This document shows, piece by piece, positions 1-11,400 of a stretch of 64,000 bases of DNA; the first letter of the stretch is position 1, and each line of letters begins with the position of its first letter. Origin of the DNA: Agelas oroides (lineage: Eukaryota; Porifera; Demospongiae; Agelasida; Agelasidae). The DNA lies in NCBI GenBank assembly GCA_949130485.1, contig OX422192.1, positions 6,549,085 to 6,613,084 of the forward strand, in the 5' to 3' direction. The translations under genes were made by a program, and so were the position numbers. The notes under the pieces were generated by a model. It did not search any database. It saw only the letters and a program-made list of their open reading frames with translations, and was not told the origin of the DNA.

Positions 1-712
1 TGTAAAATTCAAACACAAGCAAACACAGCAAACACAAGAAACCCGAGAAACACGAGAAACACGAGAAACACAAGAAACCCGAGAAACACAAGAAACACAA
101 GAAACCCGAGAAACACAAGAAACACAAGAAACCCGAGAAACACAAGAAACACGAGAAACACAAGAAACACAAGAAACCCGAGAAACACAAGAAACACAAG
201 AAACCCGAGAAACAAGAAACCCGAGAAACACAAGAAACACGAGAAACCCGAGAAACACGAGAAACACAAGAAACCCGAGAAACACGAGAAACACAAGAAA
301 CCCGAGAAACACAAGAAACACAAGAAACATGAAACACGAGAAACACAAGAAACACGAGAAACACGAGAAACACAAGAAACACAAGAAACCCGAGAAACCC
401 GAGAAACACAAGAAACACAAGAAACACAAGAAACCCGAGAAACACAAGAAACACAAGAAACCCGAGAAACACAAGAAACACAAGAAACCCGAGAAACACA
501 AGAAACACGAGAAACACAAGAAACCCGAGAAACACAAGAAACACGAGAAACACAAGAAACCCGAGAAACACAAGAAACACAAGAAACACGAGAAACACAA
601 GAAACCCGAGAAACACGAGAAACACAAGAAACACTAGAAACAGAAGAAACCCAAGAAACACGAGAAATACAAGAAACCCGAGAAACACAAGAAACACAAG
701 AAAAACACAAGC
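1..712. repeat. 9-bp minisatellite array (AAACACAAG-type)
   Basis: Almost the whole stretch is head-to-tail copies of a 9-base unit with three main variants, AAACACAAG, AAACCCGAG and AAACACGAG, often alternating as an 18-base pair. Because 9 is a multiple of 3, long open frames run on both strands (Lys/His/Glu-rich on plus, Cys/Val/Ser/Phe-rich on minus). These are low-complexity artefacts, not genes. The array runs off the left edge of the window. Confidence 0.95.
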
Positions 713-725
713 TGTAACTTAATCT

Positions 726-775
726 TGGCCCTAACCCTAACCCTAACCCTTACCCTTAGCCTAAACACTAAATCT
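726..775. repeat. Telomere-like CCCTAA tract
   Basis: Three to four CCCTAA units followed by degenerate forms (CCCTTA, CCTAAA). This is the TTAGGG class of metazoan telomere repeat on the minus strand. It lies between two inverted minisatellites, so it is interstitial here rather than a chromosome end. Confidence 0.8.
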
Positions 776-844
776 AAACCAACCAGCAGCCCCACCCTCC
801 TCCCATCTTGCTATTTTACTGTTGGGTCTGCTAATGGTGCTTCT

Positions 845-1275
845 CATGTTTCTCAAGTTTATGTTTGTTTGTTTTAATGCTTCTCAGGATTATACTCTGT
901 GTGTGTGTTTCTGGGGTTTCTTGTGTTTCTCGCGTTTCTCAGGCCTATACTATGTGTGGGTGTTGCTTGTGTTTCTCGTGTTTCTCGTGTTTCTCACATT
1001 TCTCGTGTTTCTCAGGCCTATACTGTGTGTGGGTGTTTCTTGTGTTTCTCGTGTTTCTCGCGTTTCTCATGTTTCTCAGGCCTATACTATGTGTGTGTGT
1101 TTCTTGTGTTTCTCGCATTTCTTGGGTTTCTTGTGTTTCTTGTGTTTCTCGCGTTTCTTGGGTTTCTTGTGTTTCTTGTGTTTCTCGCATTTCTTGGGTT
1201 TCTTGTGTTTCTCTGGTTTCTTGTGTTTCTTGTGTTTCTCGGGTTTCTTGTGTTTCTCGTGTTTCTGTGACTTTT
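845..1275. repeat. Inverted copy of the 9-bp minisatellite
   Basis: The same 9-base units as the left array but on the opposite strand (CTTGTGTTT, CTCGTGTTT, CTCGGGTTT). Between about 886 and 1100 a longer unit of about 50-75 bases is overlaid, each beginning CTCAGGCCTATACT followed by a TG-rich run, four times. With the left array this forms a very large imperfect palindrome around the telomere-like tract. Confidence 0.9.
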
Positions 1276-1380
1276 GTTGCTTGTATCTATGATTATTAAT
1301 GACATCATAATGACATCATCCCTTCTGACCAATCACATTAAGTCTTAGAAAACCCACTCCGGGACTGTAGACCTTACGCG

Positions 1381-1661
1381 ACCCATGTTGCAATCCTTAC
1401 GGCTGCGACCGGGGACACAATTCGTGTCCGCCTAAATTTGGCTGTGACCCCGTGACCACACCTCAAAATCGCGTGTCCTCGTGACCACAGCGTAAAAATC
1501 GACCGCGCATAACGTATGAAGCGGCATTTTTATTGACTCTGTGACCGTTTTGGGCCGTCTTGAAAACCTTCGTGACCCTGTGACCAACGAGAAAAAACCT
1601 CCGTGGTCTGGTGACTTTGTCGTGTCCCCGGTCGCAGCTGTAAGTATTGCACCTATGGGAG
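1381..1661. mobile_element. MITE-like inverted-repeat element
   Basis: The arm at 1391-1418 (containing GGCTGCGACCGGGGACAC) matches the reverse complement of 1622-1649 at 26 of 28 bases. The match extends outward to about 1381 and 1661 with one indel. The interior is GTGACC/CGTGTCC-rich and has no credible coding frame. No clear target duplication was found. Confidence 0.6.
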
Positions 1662-1663
1662 TG

Positions 1664-1916
1664 ACCACCCCTTGATCAAGCGATCGGAGCCCTTTTGGGG
1701 GCCGATCAAGGGATCAAGGTGACCTCCGAACTGCTAAAAATCAACAATCAAGAACGCGAGAGCAAGACCCTTTTTGACCCTTGACCCTTGGAAATCAAGC
1801 GATCAAGAGCCTCAGAAGGGAACGATCAAGCGATCAAGCACACTTTTTGCCGATCAAAAAACTTGATCGCGGTCGCAAACGCGACATATAAGTGACTACC
1901 CCTTGATCAGGCATCT
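1664..1916. repeat. GATCAAG-motif cluster
   Basis: About a dozen GATCAAG or GATCAAGCGATCAAG motifs are crowded into 250 bases. A near-identical segment (GTGACCACCCCTTGATCA / GTGACTACCCCTTGATCA) bounds each side as a direct repeat, suggesting a degenerate tandem or transposon-derived tract. Confidence 0.6.
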
Positions 1917-2135
1917 TACGTACACAACCGCCATTTGAGTTTTAACCCTGTCTTTACGAAATGTAACTTCACCGCATCAGCAGTAGCCTCGTGCCATGCC
2001 CCCCCCCCCTGTTTTTTTTTTGTTCTTTGGTTCGCGTTCGGTGTAATACATGGAAACGGAAGGGAGGCTGGGAACAAGGTTAAGTATGCAGCTACATGTA
2101 GTAAGCATAGTATTAGTACGGAATCCGGTGTCATA

Positions 2136-2262
2136 GAGATGAGTGACTCCCCCTTCCAGTGACCCCCAAGTCATTCTACCCTAGGGCTCAGTGACTCCCG
2201 GTCATTCTACCCTAGTGCTGGATGACTCCCCAGTCATTCTACCCTAGTGCTAGACTCCCCTC
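2136..2262. repeat. Short tandem repeat, about 40-bp unit
   Basis: Three units alternate a TGACTCCCC-type segment with AGTCATTCTACCCTAG. The last unit decays into CTCCGGGGTAAAATG. No coding sense. Confidence 0.75.
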
Positions 2263-2575
2263 CGGGGTAAAATGATTACAACAATGTAATGCACAACTTG
2301 TGGTGTTTGTGAAGAAAACCAATACCAAGTCTCTGGTACTTGTTTACGCAGCTTTACACACTTAAAGTGGAACCAATGGTTACAACGGTCACACTCAATC
2401 ATGTTGAAATCATGTTGAAATCGTATGAGAATGTTTTTAATTCAAGTCAGAAACAAAATTCACAGATGATCAATTCTTAGTAAACCTTTGAGAGAGTCAC
2501 TATCACAACTCCTTGTTGGAATTTAGCACAGATTACATGTATTTTTATCACAACTAGAAGTTTACAGTGAAGACA

Positions 2576-3251
2576 TAGAGTAAGTTAGCAATCATCGGAC
2601 GACAGGTATATTCGGACACTCAAACGCGGAGGGAAAACTGCGTAAACATTCGGCGATACCACAAGACTGTAGCTGAGGTACGTGGTACCTGTTGTACCAA
2701 AAATGACGCCCGCGCATTGTTTCCTGTTGGCGCTGAACTACTCAGCGCACAAACACTGGACAAATACCAGCATGTAGCCAAGAGCCTGTAGATTCTACTG
2801 ATGCTAATATGGTGGAGACTTCAACTTGTTTGGAGACAACACAGCAAGAAATGACAAATTTCACCGTCCGATATCGATCGAATCGGACTGGTCCATGTTC
2901 AGCTGCGCCCCTGAGTGTTCAGAGCAGCTACCGCTACCAAAATATATTGCGAATTGGGGAGGTCTTGGGGCATCGTATCGATGCTAAAATCTCTCCAAAA
3001 GCAGCTTCAGAGAAGGCACAAACAACAGTGTCTGAAAATACATACACTTTTCCGAATATTGATGTTTTTCGGACGGCCATTTTATCGCTTCTAGCGCCAA
3101 CAGGAAACAATGCGCGGGCATCATTTTTGGTACACCAGGTACCACGTACCTCAGCTACAGTCCTGTGGTATCGCCGAATGTTTACGCAGTTTTCCCTCCG
3201 CGTTTGAGTGTCCGAATATACCTGTCGTCCGATAATTGCTAACTTACTCTA
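2576..3251. mobile_element. 676-bp element with 159-bp terminal inverted repeats
   Basis: The arms at 2576-2734 and 3093-3251 are near-perfect reverse complements. The outer tips read TAGAGTAAGTTAGCAAT and the inner ends GTTTCCTGTTGGCGC. A flanking TA on each side suits a TA target site (Tc1/mariner-type non-autonomous element), though this is inferred from two bases only. The 358-bp core has an open frame continuing into the right arm but resembles no protein I know. Confidence 0.85.
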
Positions 3252-3412
3252 GCTATCCTGTGCTATTTCAATGTCAGTTAAACCGAACTGTATGTGTTAT
3301 CCATGTGTGCTCATTGAATGATAACGATTGAAGTATGCAGTGTACATCACGTTTTCAAACTGTATTACAGTGCCTACACTAATGCAGGCCAGCTTCCAAA
3401 CTCAGTGATAAT

Positions 3413-3600
3413 GTCACAACTCACTGGGATTCAGATAACTTCTCTGTGAGGGAGTCACTAAAATTGCATTGTCACAACTAACTGGGATTCTAAAAACATC
3501 TGTGTGAGAATCACTATAACTGCACTGTCACACCACTCACTGTGGTTCTAAGAACGTCTGTGAGGGAGCCACCATAACTGTATTGTTAGGGCTCACTGAG
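3413..3600. repeat. 57-bp tandem repeat, about 3.3 copies
   Basis: Units start near 3413, 3470, 3526 and 3584. Each has the form TGTCACAACTCACTGGGATT, then a spacer, then CTGTGAGGGAGTCACTA. Divergence between units is about 15-20%, suggesting an old array. The rest of 3600-4250 is AT-rich with nothing I can call. Confidence 0.8.
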
Positions 3601-4253
3601 GCTCAATTACTAAACCTTTGCAATGAAATTGCTACACAATATTATATAAGCATGCAACTAATGGTGCAAAACATATACAATTAATTAAGTACAGAAGTAG
3701 GAAACACAAAGCATGCAATTAATAGTACCACACAAGATAGTCAATGCACTAGTATAGAACTTGAACTAAGAAGTAGGAAACGCAAAGAACATCTATGTGA
3801 CCCTGGAGGCACCTCCCAATGTCTCGTTCTGGGGGCAATGTGACCGATTGTGCGCATGCACATGTACACTAGTAATTATAAGTGACCAAGGGATTAAAGT
3901 TAAGTAGTTACGTTACTGTTACTAACTGCTCTCGTCACATAAAACTCTCCTCTCCGCAAAGTCTCAATCCGCCTCAATGCAGAACAGCTGATAAGTAATG
4001 AAACCTTTCATTTTACAACAACAATATGTGTAGAACAAAACCCAATGCAGGTGCATGCATGATCAATACAAACTACTCCATATAGCAAAATAAAACTTTA
4101 CAAGAGCATAGTAAAACCGATTGCAGCTGCATGCATGACCATTATAAACTACTGTATACAACAACATAACCGCTAGATATACAACTACTCCATATACATG
4201 AGGGAGTCATAATTAAAGATCAACACCTATAAATGAGCATGATGCATTTTTGC

Positions 4254-5684
4254 TCACGCTTTCATTATGCTTGCGCAGATGGATGCCTGGATGGTGTTGT
4301 TGAAAAGATCAAAGAAATCTGTACTGATGATGTTTGCTTTCAGTGTCCAGTCAGAACACCCATAGAACCAATTGTCTATTGTAGGGCATAGATCTTCAGC
4401 ATTTGACCATGGAGTTCTGTTCCAAGAAGGTGTCATGAACACACATGTGCTCCACATGTTAGTTTTGGGTGGTGGTTTGGTGAAGTCCTTTGCAAGGTCA
4501 GACTTGAGCTTGTCCTTGCTGTCCGCATCAGAGTACCAGTGTTGATCCACTCCAGGCCACATGTAGCTAGTGTCTATAGTTTTTGAATTCCATGCTACAA
4601 CTATGCGTCGCTGTCCTGATGTCTTCCAAATCTCAATGAGAGTCTTCCCTTGTCCCTGACTTACAGGCAAGTAGTAGCCATTCAGTAAGCTTTTGACTTG
4701 TCCCTTCAGCCGGTCATAGTCAAAGCTTTGATCACCTATTTGGTTGAACCGGTGGAAATCTAATATAACGATTTCCTTGTCAGTTGCACTGATAAAATCT
4801 TTGACCTCTTGAAGAGCTTGGCTCAAAGAATACTTAGTACGCCAGTTGTCATGCGAAATGATGTAATCTCCTGGACTGTTTTGTCCTATACGCAGATCTA
4901 GGACACGGATTCCTCGATTCAGCTGATCAAGCAAACTTAAATTCTGTGTTTGTATCCAAACCCTTCCAATAACAGAAACAGGCTCATAAGTTCCTGAGTC
5001 ATGGGTACCCGGTAGGGTCATCTCAGTCAGCGTGAGTTTTCCAAGTACGTCACTGTAGTACTTCATCCATTGCGGTGCCAGCGGGGTAGTTGATGGTGAA
5101 TAGATTGATGCCATCTTCTGCTTCATTGCAGCTACAGCTTCACCAGAAATGTTTGCCGCGGGAATGGCTGTCAAAGAGGCTAAAACATCTCTTGCTTGAT
5201 CTTCCAAAGCATTTCTATTGTGATCTGTCATAACAGCAGGCTTTGTAGCAGTTTTTAATTCAGGTAGTTCAGCTGGCAGAGAAGGTAGCGTTGTCTTCTT
5301 CTCTTTGATCAGCATGCAGAGGCTGCCATCATGAATCCATCCCAGCTTCCCAATGGTGCTATTTGGTGAAGGTGGTGGAAACACAGTGAACTGGCTGGTG
5401 TTAGTGCTTTTCCAATTCACCTGAAGAAAGCGTCCTACATCCTGGAGCCAACGAACCTGCAGCTGAAAAGAGGTGTCTGTAGTTTCCACTTGAAAATTTG
5501 CTTCCCCAGCATCATCTGTATGAGTGTGGAATATGTTTTCATCAAATTCGATGTAGAAACGCTTTTTGGAGTTGGCATTAATGTCACCGAATTTCCAGGA
5601 ATTCATCTGATAACTATGTTCGCCAGTAAGTTTCAATGTCTTGTTAGTGGCATTAACAATCCACAGGTAGCCTCCTTGGCCCAT
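4254..5684 (-). CDS. PI-PLC X-domain-containing protein
   Basis: A 476-residue single-exon protein. Residues about 210-370 carry the hallmarks of the phosphatidylinositol-specific phospholipase C X domain of the bacterial/PLCXD type: THDSGT (His228-Asp229), RVLDLRIG (Arg265), SHDNW (His278) and VILDFHRF. The two histidines correspond to the general base and general acid of this family, so the active site looks intact. There is no Y, C2, EF-hand or PH domain, so it is not a eukaryotic signalling PLC of the delta type. Residues 1-130 (GYLWIVNATNKTLKL..., aromatic and Asn/Thr-rich) look like a separate beta-rich domain I do not recognise, joined by a Pro/Ala/Lys linker. No signal peptide or membrane segment is seen; the start is the first ATG of the frame. 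Likely cleaves a phosphoinositide or similar phosphodiester. It is intronless, unlike its neighbours, which could reflect retroposition. Confidence 0.85.
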   Translation of the reverse strand: MGQGGYLWIVNATNKTLKLTGEHSYQMNSWKFGDINANSKKRFYIEFDENIFHTHTDDAGEANFQVETTDTSFQLQVRWLQDVGRFLQVNWKSTNTSQFTVFPPPSPNSTIGKLGWIHDGSLCMLIKEKKTTLPSLPAELPELKTATKPAVMTDHNRNALEDQARDVLASLTAIPAANISGEAVAAMKQKMASIYSPSTTPLAPQWMKYYSDVLGKLTLTEMTLPGTHDSGTYEPVSVIGRVWIQTQNLSLLDQLNRGIRVLDLRIGQNSPGDYIISHDNWRTKYSLSQALQEVKDFISATDKEIVILDFHRFNQIGDQSFDYDRLKGQVKSLLNGYYLPVSQGQGKTLIEIWKTSGQRRIVVAWNSKTIDTSYMWPGVDQHWYSDADSKDKLKSDLAKDFTKPPPKTNMWSTCVFMTPSWNRTPWSNAEDLCPTIDNWFYGCSDWTLKANIISTDFFDLFNNTIQASICASIMKA

Positions 5685-5699
5685 GACTAGCTACTACTT

Positions 5700-7560
5700 G
5701 CCTTTGATGAAGTGGCGCTCGAGCTGATCAAAGTTTGGCTGCTGAGTTGGCTGGGTCTACGGGTCGACTGTAGTTGCGGCACGGTCGTATAGGTTCTGCG
5801 AAATTGTCGTCGAGTCGATAATGGCCGAGGGACGACGAATACTTGTGGAACGTCAACTAACACTGTGATTACAAGTGCGGAATGTATAGTTCCCCTAACA
5901 GGAAGTGTGTTTCTGAAACAAAGGGTAGGGTATAGGGTCGGGCGGGGATTTACTTCCGGTTTGTTTCAGAAACAGTGCGGGGGAGGCTATAGGTCGCGGT
6001 ACACTTATTTCTCCAACTTAGCTGCTAGAACGTTTATACTGCTGCAGATAAATTGTCGAAGGGGTGGTCGCTACAAGCTTGCGGGTAGGAAATCCTGAAC
6101 GGTTGCGACTGTAGGTACAGGTAGCGATTGGATTGTCGGGTCGACTGCGGGCCTGCGGCTGTGCGTATACGGATGCAGGACGACTGCAACTGCGGGTACC
6201 GGTGTAAGAGCGATATAGGGCTCCCCTAAGACACGGTAAAACATGAGCGCTCCGTCTTGACGTCCATTGATTTGAGGCATTGAGGTGACCGCGGGTACGC
6301 CACGGGTGTTGTAAAAGCAAAAGCACTAGGTAACAAGTACCCACAGTTGTCAGAATGGCGAAGGAAATCGGAAAGGACGTGAACGCCCAAGAAGATGCAG
6401 CGTAAGCAAAGTATACCTTCAGGGATATTTATGACGACGTCCCCCACAAGACGTATTCTGCACACGGAGATAAAACCTATATGCAGCAAGCACAGCAAAA
6501 TTTTCACAGCAGATGATGGGAGACTCAACGAAAGAGAATGTAGGTATATGCCATTTGGGTGATTGGGACAATCCCGACTAAGTACTCGGGGAAGATTCCA
6601 TCGGCAAATCTCCCTCCTTTCTATAGTTGCATTCTTGTGAACTAATGCATAATTATCTTGCTTGTTTATACTGTACAATATAATTTCTTTACTTGTTCTG
6701 TACTAATGCCTGTTTTGTGTTGTTATCTGATGCTTGGGTAACTACATGCCCCCAGCCCCATATCACTAGTGATGTGTGGGGACACCCGAGGCCCTAAATC
6801 AAAAGCAAATATATTTAGTGACCTACAAGAAGAATCCTGCACATGCGTGCAGACATCTACACAACAAGCGCAAGGAGAGAATAATAGGTAGCATCTGGGC
6901 ATGCGGAAACAAAAGATTGTCTGAAATTACTTCCAGAATCTGATACTACTGGTCTGAGAAGTACGTTGTTGTCTTGTACTTAGCTTTTCATTTGAATACA
7001 GAGGGGCCCCAAATCACCGAAAGGTCCCCATATCACTAGAGTCCTGGGGCCCCCAAGGCATATCACTGGTGTAATAGGGCCCGGGGGGCCCCATATCACG
7101 CGGACACCGGTACGAAACGGCTGATGTTGAGGTGCTGGACAACTGGGGCTGCGGATGTAGTTGGTGGATTGTAGCTAGGGGTGCGGATCTTCTGCGGGTG
7201 CTGTGACTTCGTGTGTAAAATCAGTGGGTCAATCCTGTTGCAGAGGGCCCTGATTTGCGAAGCGGCAGCTCTCGATGTTTATTACACTTTCAAAACCGTC
7301 GGCGGGTTGATTGGCAGCTGTGGGTGCGGTTGGATCTGCGGATCGATTGCAACTACTGGTGGAGAATGTCTGCCCCTTTTATATGGACGGCTGACCTTGC
7401 GGATCACGTGAGACAAGTACACCAACTCTTTTCGGCCCATTCCGGTTTGTGAGTTTCTGGCGCACTGTTTACAGGGCCGTAGCCGCCGCTCAGGGCAAAC
7501 TTATATTTTGGACGAGGTTTGAGAACGTATAGCCATCAACGCGACGGAAATAATGACAGG
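5700..7560. other. CpG-rich upstream region, no supported gene
   Basis: This lies upstream of the minus-strand PLC-like gene. A short hairpin is formed by GTTTCTGAAACAAA (about 5909) and TTTGTTTCAGAAAC (about 5957). Stretches at 6060-6290 and 7130-7400 are rich in TGCGGGT-type words and contain open frames that look fortuitous. A promoter for the PLC gene is expected near 5690-5900, but no TATA box or other decisive motif is visible. Confidence 0.4.
6745..7105. repeat. Cluster of GGCCCCATATCAC motifs
   Basis: Five variants of (GG)GGCCCCATATCAC occur near 6750, 7004, 7026, 7050 and 7086. A CpG-poor insert of about 200 bases separates the first from the rest. This may be the remains of a tandem array or of transposon ends. 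Confidence 0.5.
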
Positions 7561-7984
7561 GTTTTTGTCAATCCAGTTTTAATCTACCTGATAGCCCGAA
7601 GGCATGCGCAGATCTGAGGAAAGAACTCGCTGCAGTGCTGTGTCTGTGTGGTGTCCAGAATTTGCTCGTAAATTGGCACAGTGACTGAGTAGAAGGTAGC
7701 CTTGTTCCATCGCCTCCCCAGTTTTGTTGTTGTTGTTGTTGTTCTTCGGTTCGCGTTCAGTATAATAGCTACATGGAAACGGAAGAGAAGCCTGGGAACG
7801 AGGTTAAGTATGCAGCACATCAAGGGAAAAGCGCTACATGAGTAATCATGGTATCGGTATGGAATCTGGAAGTCAGACGACAATACTATACGCCGACTGC
7901 GCAAGCGGTCGCTACCTTGCTCTCCCCCTCCTTTGCGGGGAGAGCCTGGGAACGAGGCTAGGTAAAGTCTGATTTCACCCTGTT

Positions 7985-8284
7985 TGAAACGGGTTTCCGG
8001 TTACGTCACTTTAATAACCATTTATAATCCGTCGCGCACCTCTTAAATATTTACGATCCGTCGCGCTGCCTAATACGTACAGCACGATGGCCGTCTGAAG
8101 CGGCTCATTGGCTAAATGGTTAAGGGTTAGGTTTAGGGCTAGGGTTAGGGCTAGGGCAAGGGAATGCACTATTTCTTTTTTTTTTTTTTTTGCTCTGGTC
8201 TTACAAAATGTGATGGACATCTTTGCTTCGGTAGCCTCTTATGAATTTAATAAGATGACGTAACCGTTTCAAACCGGATGACTA
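7985..8284. mobile_element. MITE carrying an internal TTAGGG-like tract
   Basis: The ends are inverted: GTTTGAAACGG followed by GGTTACGTCA on the left, and TGACGTAACCGTTTCAAACC on the right. The core has two CCGTCGCGC motifs, then AAATGGTTAAGGGTTAGG followed by further TTAGGG-like units (about 8112-8160) and a T-run. A relative sharing AATGGTTAAGGG, GGGAATGCACTA and TCTGGTCTTACAA lies on the opposite strand at 47169-47503. Confidence 0.7.
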
Positions 8285-8430
8285 TCCCGATACGCATTAG
8301 TCGCGCGTGGAACGGGGTGTGGCCACGCGAGGACTAGTTACGCGTATGGTTCAAGAGTGGCTGGCTGACCCAGAGTCGCGGTTTGTTAAACCCTTATTAA
8401 TATACGAGTACGTCTGAGAACTAGGCAGAA

Positions 8431-11400
8431 ATGACTTCACGTCAAAAGTTGAAAACAGGTACCACGTACGTTATTTTGTAGCTAGCTATTGCTATGGCTT
8501 CAATATCTACATTTCGCCTTCCAGGCAGCAGTGGTTCTGTCAGTGAAAGGGTCCTTCAAACGTGCCACTTCAAGTTGCGAAGTGAGCTGAATGTCCCGAT
8601 TCTCCTACCATACCTCAACAAATACCATCTCTTAACAACCGATTTCCATGAGGAATTGACACTGCAAGCAACTCATGCAGCAAAGGTGGACAAATTGGTG
8701 GCAGAACTACATAGGAATGGGGCAGATTTTCTTGAGCGTTTCATCCAGTGTCTCCGAGAGTCTGTGGAAGATGAACTAGGAACCTCCCATGGACAAATCG
8801 CAGATGCTCTTGAAGAAGAATTGAAGCTTCAACTCACTCGTGGTAAATTAGCCGTTGATAGCCTTGTGCCTGGCACACCAAATACCAGGCTTAGTTGACG
8901 GATGATCCTATTATTGATGTAAAGGAATTTCCTACACTTGCATGTTTTGACAATATTGACCCCAGGAGGTTCCAGCCATCGATACTGAGAGGACAGTAGT
9001 TAGGTTCAGACCAGAAATTCTCCTAGGGTGCTGCACATCATACCAGCTCCTTGCTCTATGCACCCAAACTTCCCTATACCCACAATGGTTGTGTTCAATA
9101 CTGTGAAAAAGTCCCAATCCAGCCTACCAAACAGTCCTTTATGACAGACCTTATTTTAATGTCTCAAGGTCTAGGTGCAGGTGGTCCCACACATGCAGAA
9201 GAGGTAAGACATGGCGATGTGGTAGCAACAACTAGTATACACTAAATGACATTCCAAGCGAAAGAATCAAACTAAACAGAGTGCTCTATGCACAAAATCA
9301 CAATGGCTACCTAGGCTTCTTGACAACACTGAATCCATCTGGTTAAAATCACCAAGCATTGAACTGGTAAGTTGCAAATTCAGAAGATAAACCAAACGTC
9401 TTGAAACACTTGCAACAAATGTGACTATCAGCCTGCTATCTTCGATAGAAAAACCTGCAACTATATGCACAGCTAACAGTTGAAATGCACTGTTTGTCTT
9501 GAGGTGACCTTCTATGGTTGTGTATAGGAAGTGTTAGTTGGATGGATTGGGAAATAGAGAATCTATGACATAAATGATATCACAGGTAGATATGAAACAA
9601 GGATGTTAAATTATGCTGATAAAATTGGCCTACACAAACTAACTACTTGGTGATGTCATTCACATCACTACTATTTTTATAATCCGCTGCAGGCCGTGAG
9701 TACAGCAAAGGGATTACTTTGGTAAGACTTTGTGAAAATGCATCACCAAGTACACCACTGCTTGTAGGTACCGGCCAACCAGGCAAAGAAGATGAAGGTA
9801 CACAGGAGTATTGTTTGTTTTCTCTTCTCACAATGAATGAATGGACTTGTTTCATTACAAGATACAATGGACGTTTGTTTATCATCGTGGTACGAGTCTG
9901 AGCTCAGACCCACATCACAATGATAAACAAACCTCCTTTTTAAATTCTCTAAGTAGCTGGTTGCTAGTGACTTAGCTACTTAGAGGATTTTAGATTCTGT
10001 GTACTTATTCCCAGGCCACCCCCCAATATTGCTTCATGGCTGTGAGATAAAATCTGCGAGTGGCCTGGGAACAAGTTAAGAGGCCAGACTAGATGACGAG
10101 ACATGCAGACAGTGCGGTTACAGTTTTTCCGGCCAGGTGCCACTGTTGCTGTTGAAAGGAAACAAGCAATGCATTAATATTAACAACCTCATTCCCTATT
10201 TCATGATCATTGCAACATCCATTAAGCCTGTGTGGACTTGTGTGCCACTAGTAGTTATTAGTACTTGATGCAGTCTGCAAAGCTAGGTTTGGAAATGGCT
10301 GGGGAACAGTGTTACTGTCTAGCACTGTCCTACTTGGGTGAAGTCACATGAATGCTGGTATTGACCTACTACTGTCATGCAGGGTCAGCAAAGGGATTTT
10401 CCACTATCAAAATTCATTAGTTGACACAGCCACAATCCATACCTATGGACTACCACATCCTCTTACTATTGTGCAAGCTGGTCATGTGATACTACTCATG
10501 GGGAACTGGAGTGGTCTAAATAAGGGCTTATTATTTCACAGCATGCAATTCTGGATCTCATTCCAAGAACTATCTAGTAACATAGTGCCTACAAAAATCA
10601 GGTAGAAGTGCCTCTTAAGGACACATCCCACATCAAAAGGACATGCCCCTTTTTGATTCCATTAGCCGCCATGTGAGAATGTGAAGAAGTACCATCTTGT
10701 TCATGTGAACAGCATATACATACCTCATAGATCATCTGCTCATCATCCAAGTTATTTCATGACTGTCATTCTCGTCTTTCCTCCTCTTGTGTCGATCTCC
10801 AGTTCTCCATGCATCTCCATGACATCATGAAAGTTTTTTGGATATTGCTGAGTTTGAAATGTGCCTATCTGCAATTCATAGTCATACTACTTGTAACATA
10901 TGTTGTATTAGAAATGTCCAGTAACATTAGCTTCAGAAAATACTACTTAGGAATGCCCAGTAACATAGGTATTAGGTACCTGGTAATGTAGTACTGGCCC
11001 ATAACATAGGTACTTGGTAATTGTACTGCTTATGAAAATCCCACAACCAAATGGGTATCTCTTATTCAAGCAGATGGTTCATTATTAATGTTTTGTCAGT
11101 CTGAATCCTTCAACTAAATTAATGGGGCCATGCACCGATAAAAGATGCAATCCACCGATAAAAGATGCAATCCAGAAAAGAGACAAACACGGATGTAAGG
11201 GTGGATCCACGGGAGCTAGAGGGCTCATCCTCGTGAATTCTCTCCAATAGGATGGCCTATCTAGACAGTTCTAGCCGACAAAATAACAACAGCATCCCCC
11301 TGCAATATTAATTTATGGTATACCTCTTGATATGGTGGATTCCTACAAATACCTTGGGCTACTCATCTCCTCTGACCTTACATGGTCACATCATATTGAC

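Noticed and set aside
329..637. Lys/His/Glu-rich 102-codon open frame and its Cys/Val/Ser-rich antisense partner
   Set aside because: Direct consequence of a 9-base tandem repeat read in frame; no independent coding signal.
726..775. A true chromosome end
   Set aside because: The CCCTAA tract is short, degenerate and flanked on both sides by other DNA, so it is interstitial.
5490..5690. 66-codon plus-strand frame
   Set aside because: Antisense shadow of the PLC X-domain gene.
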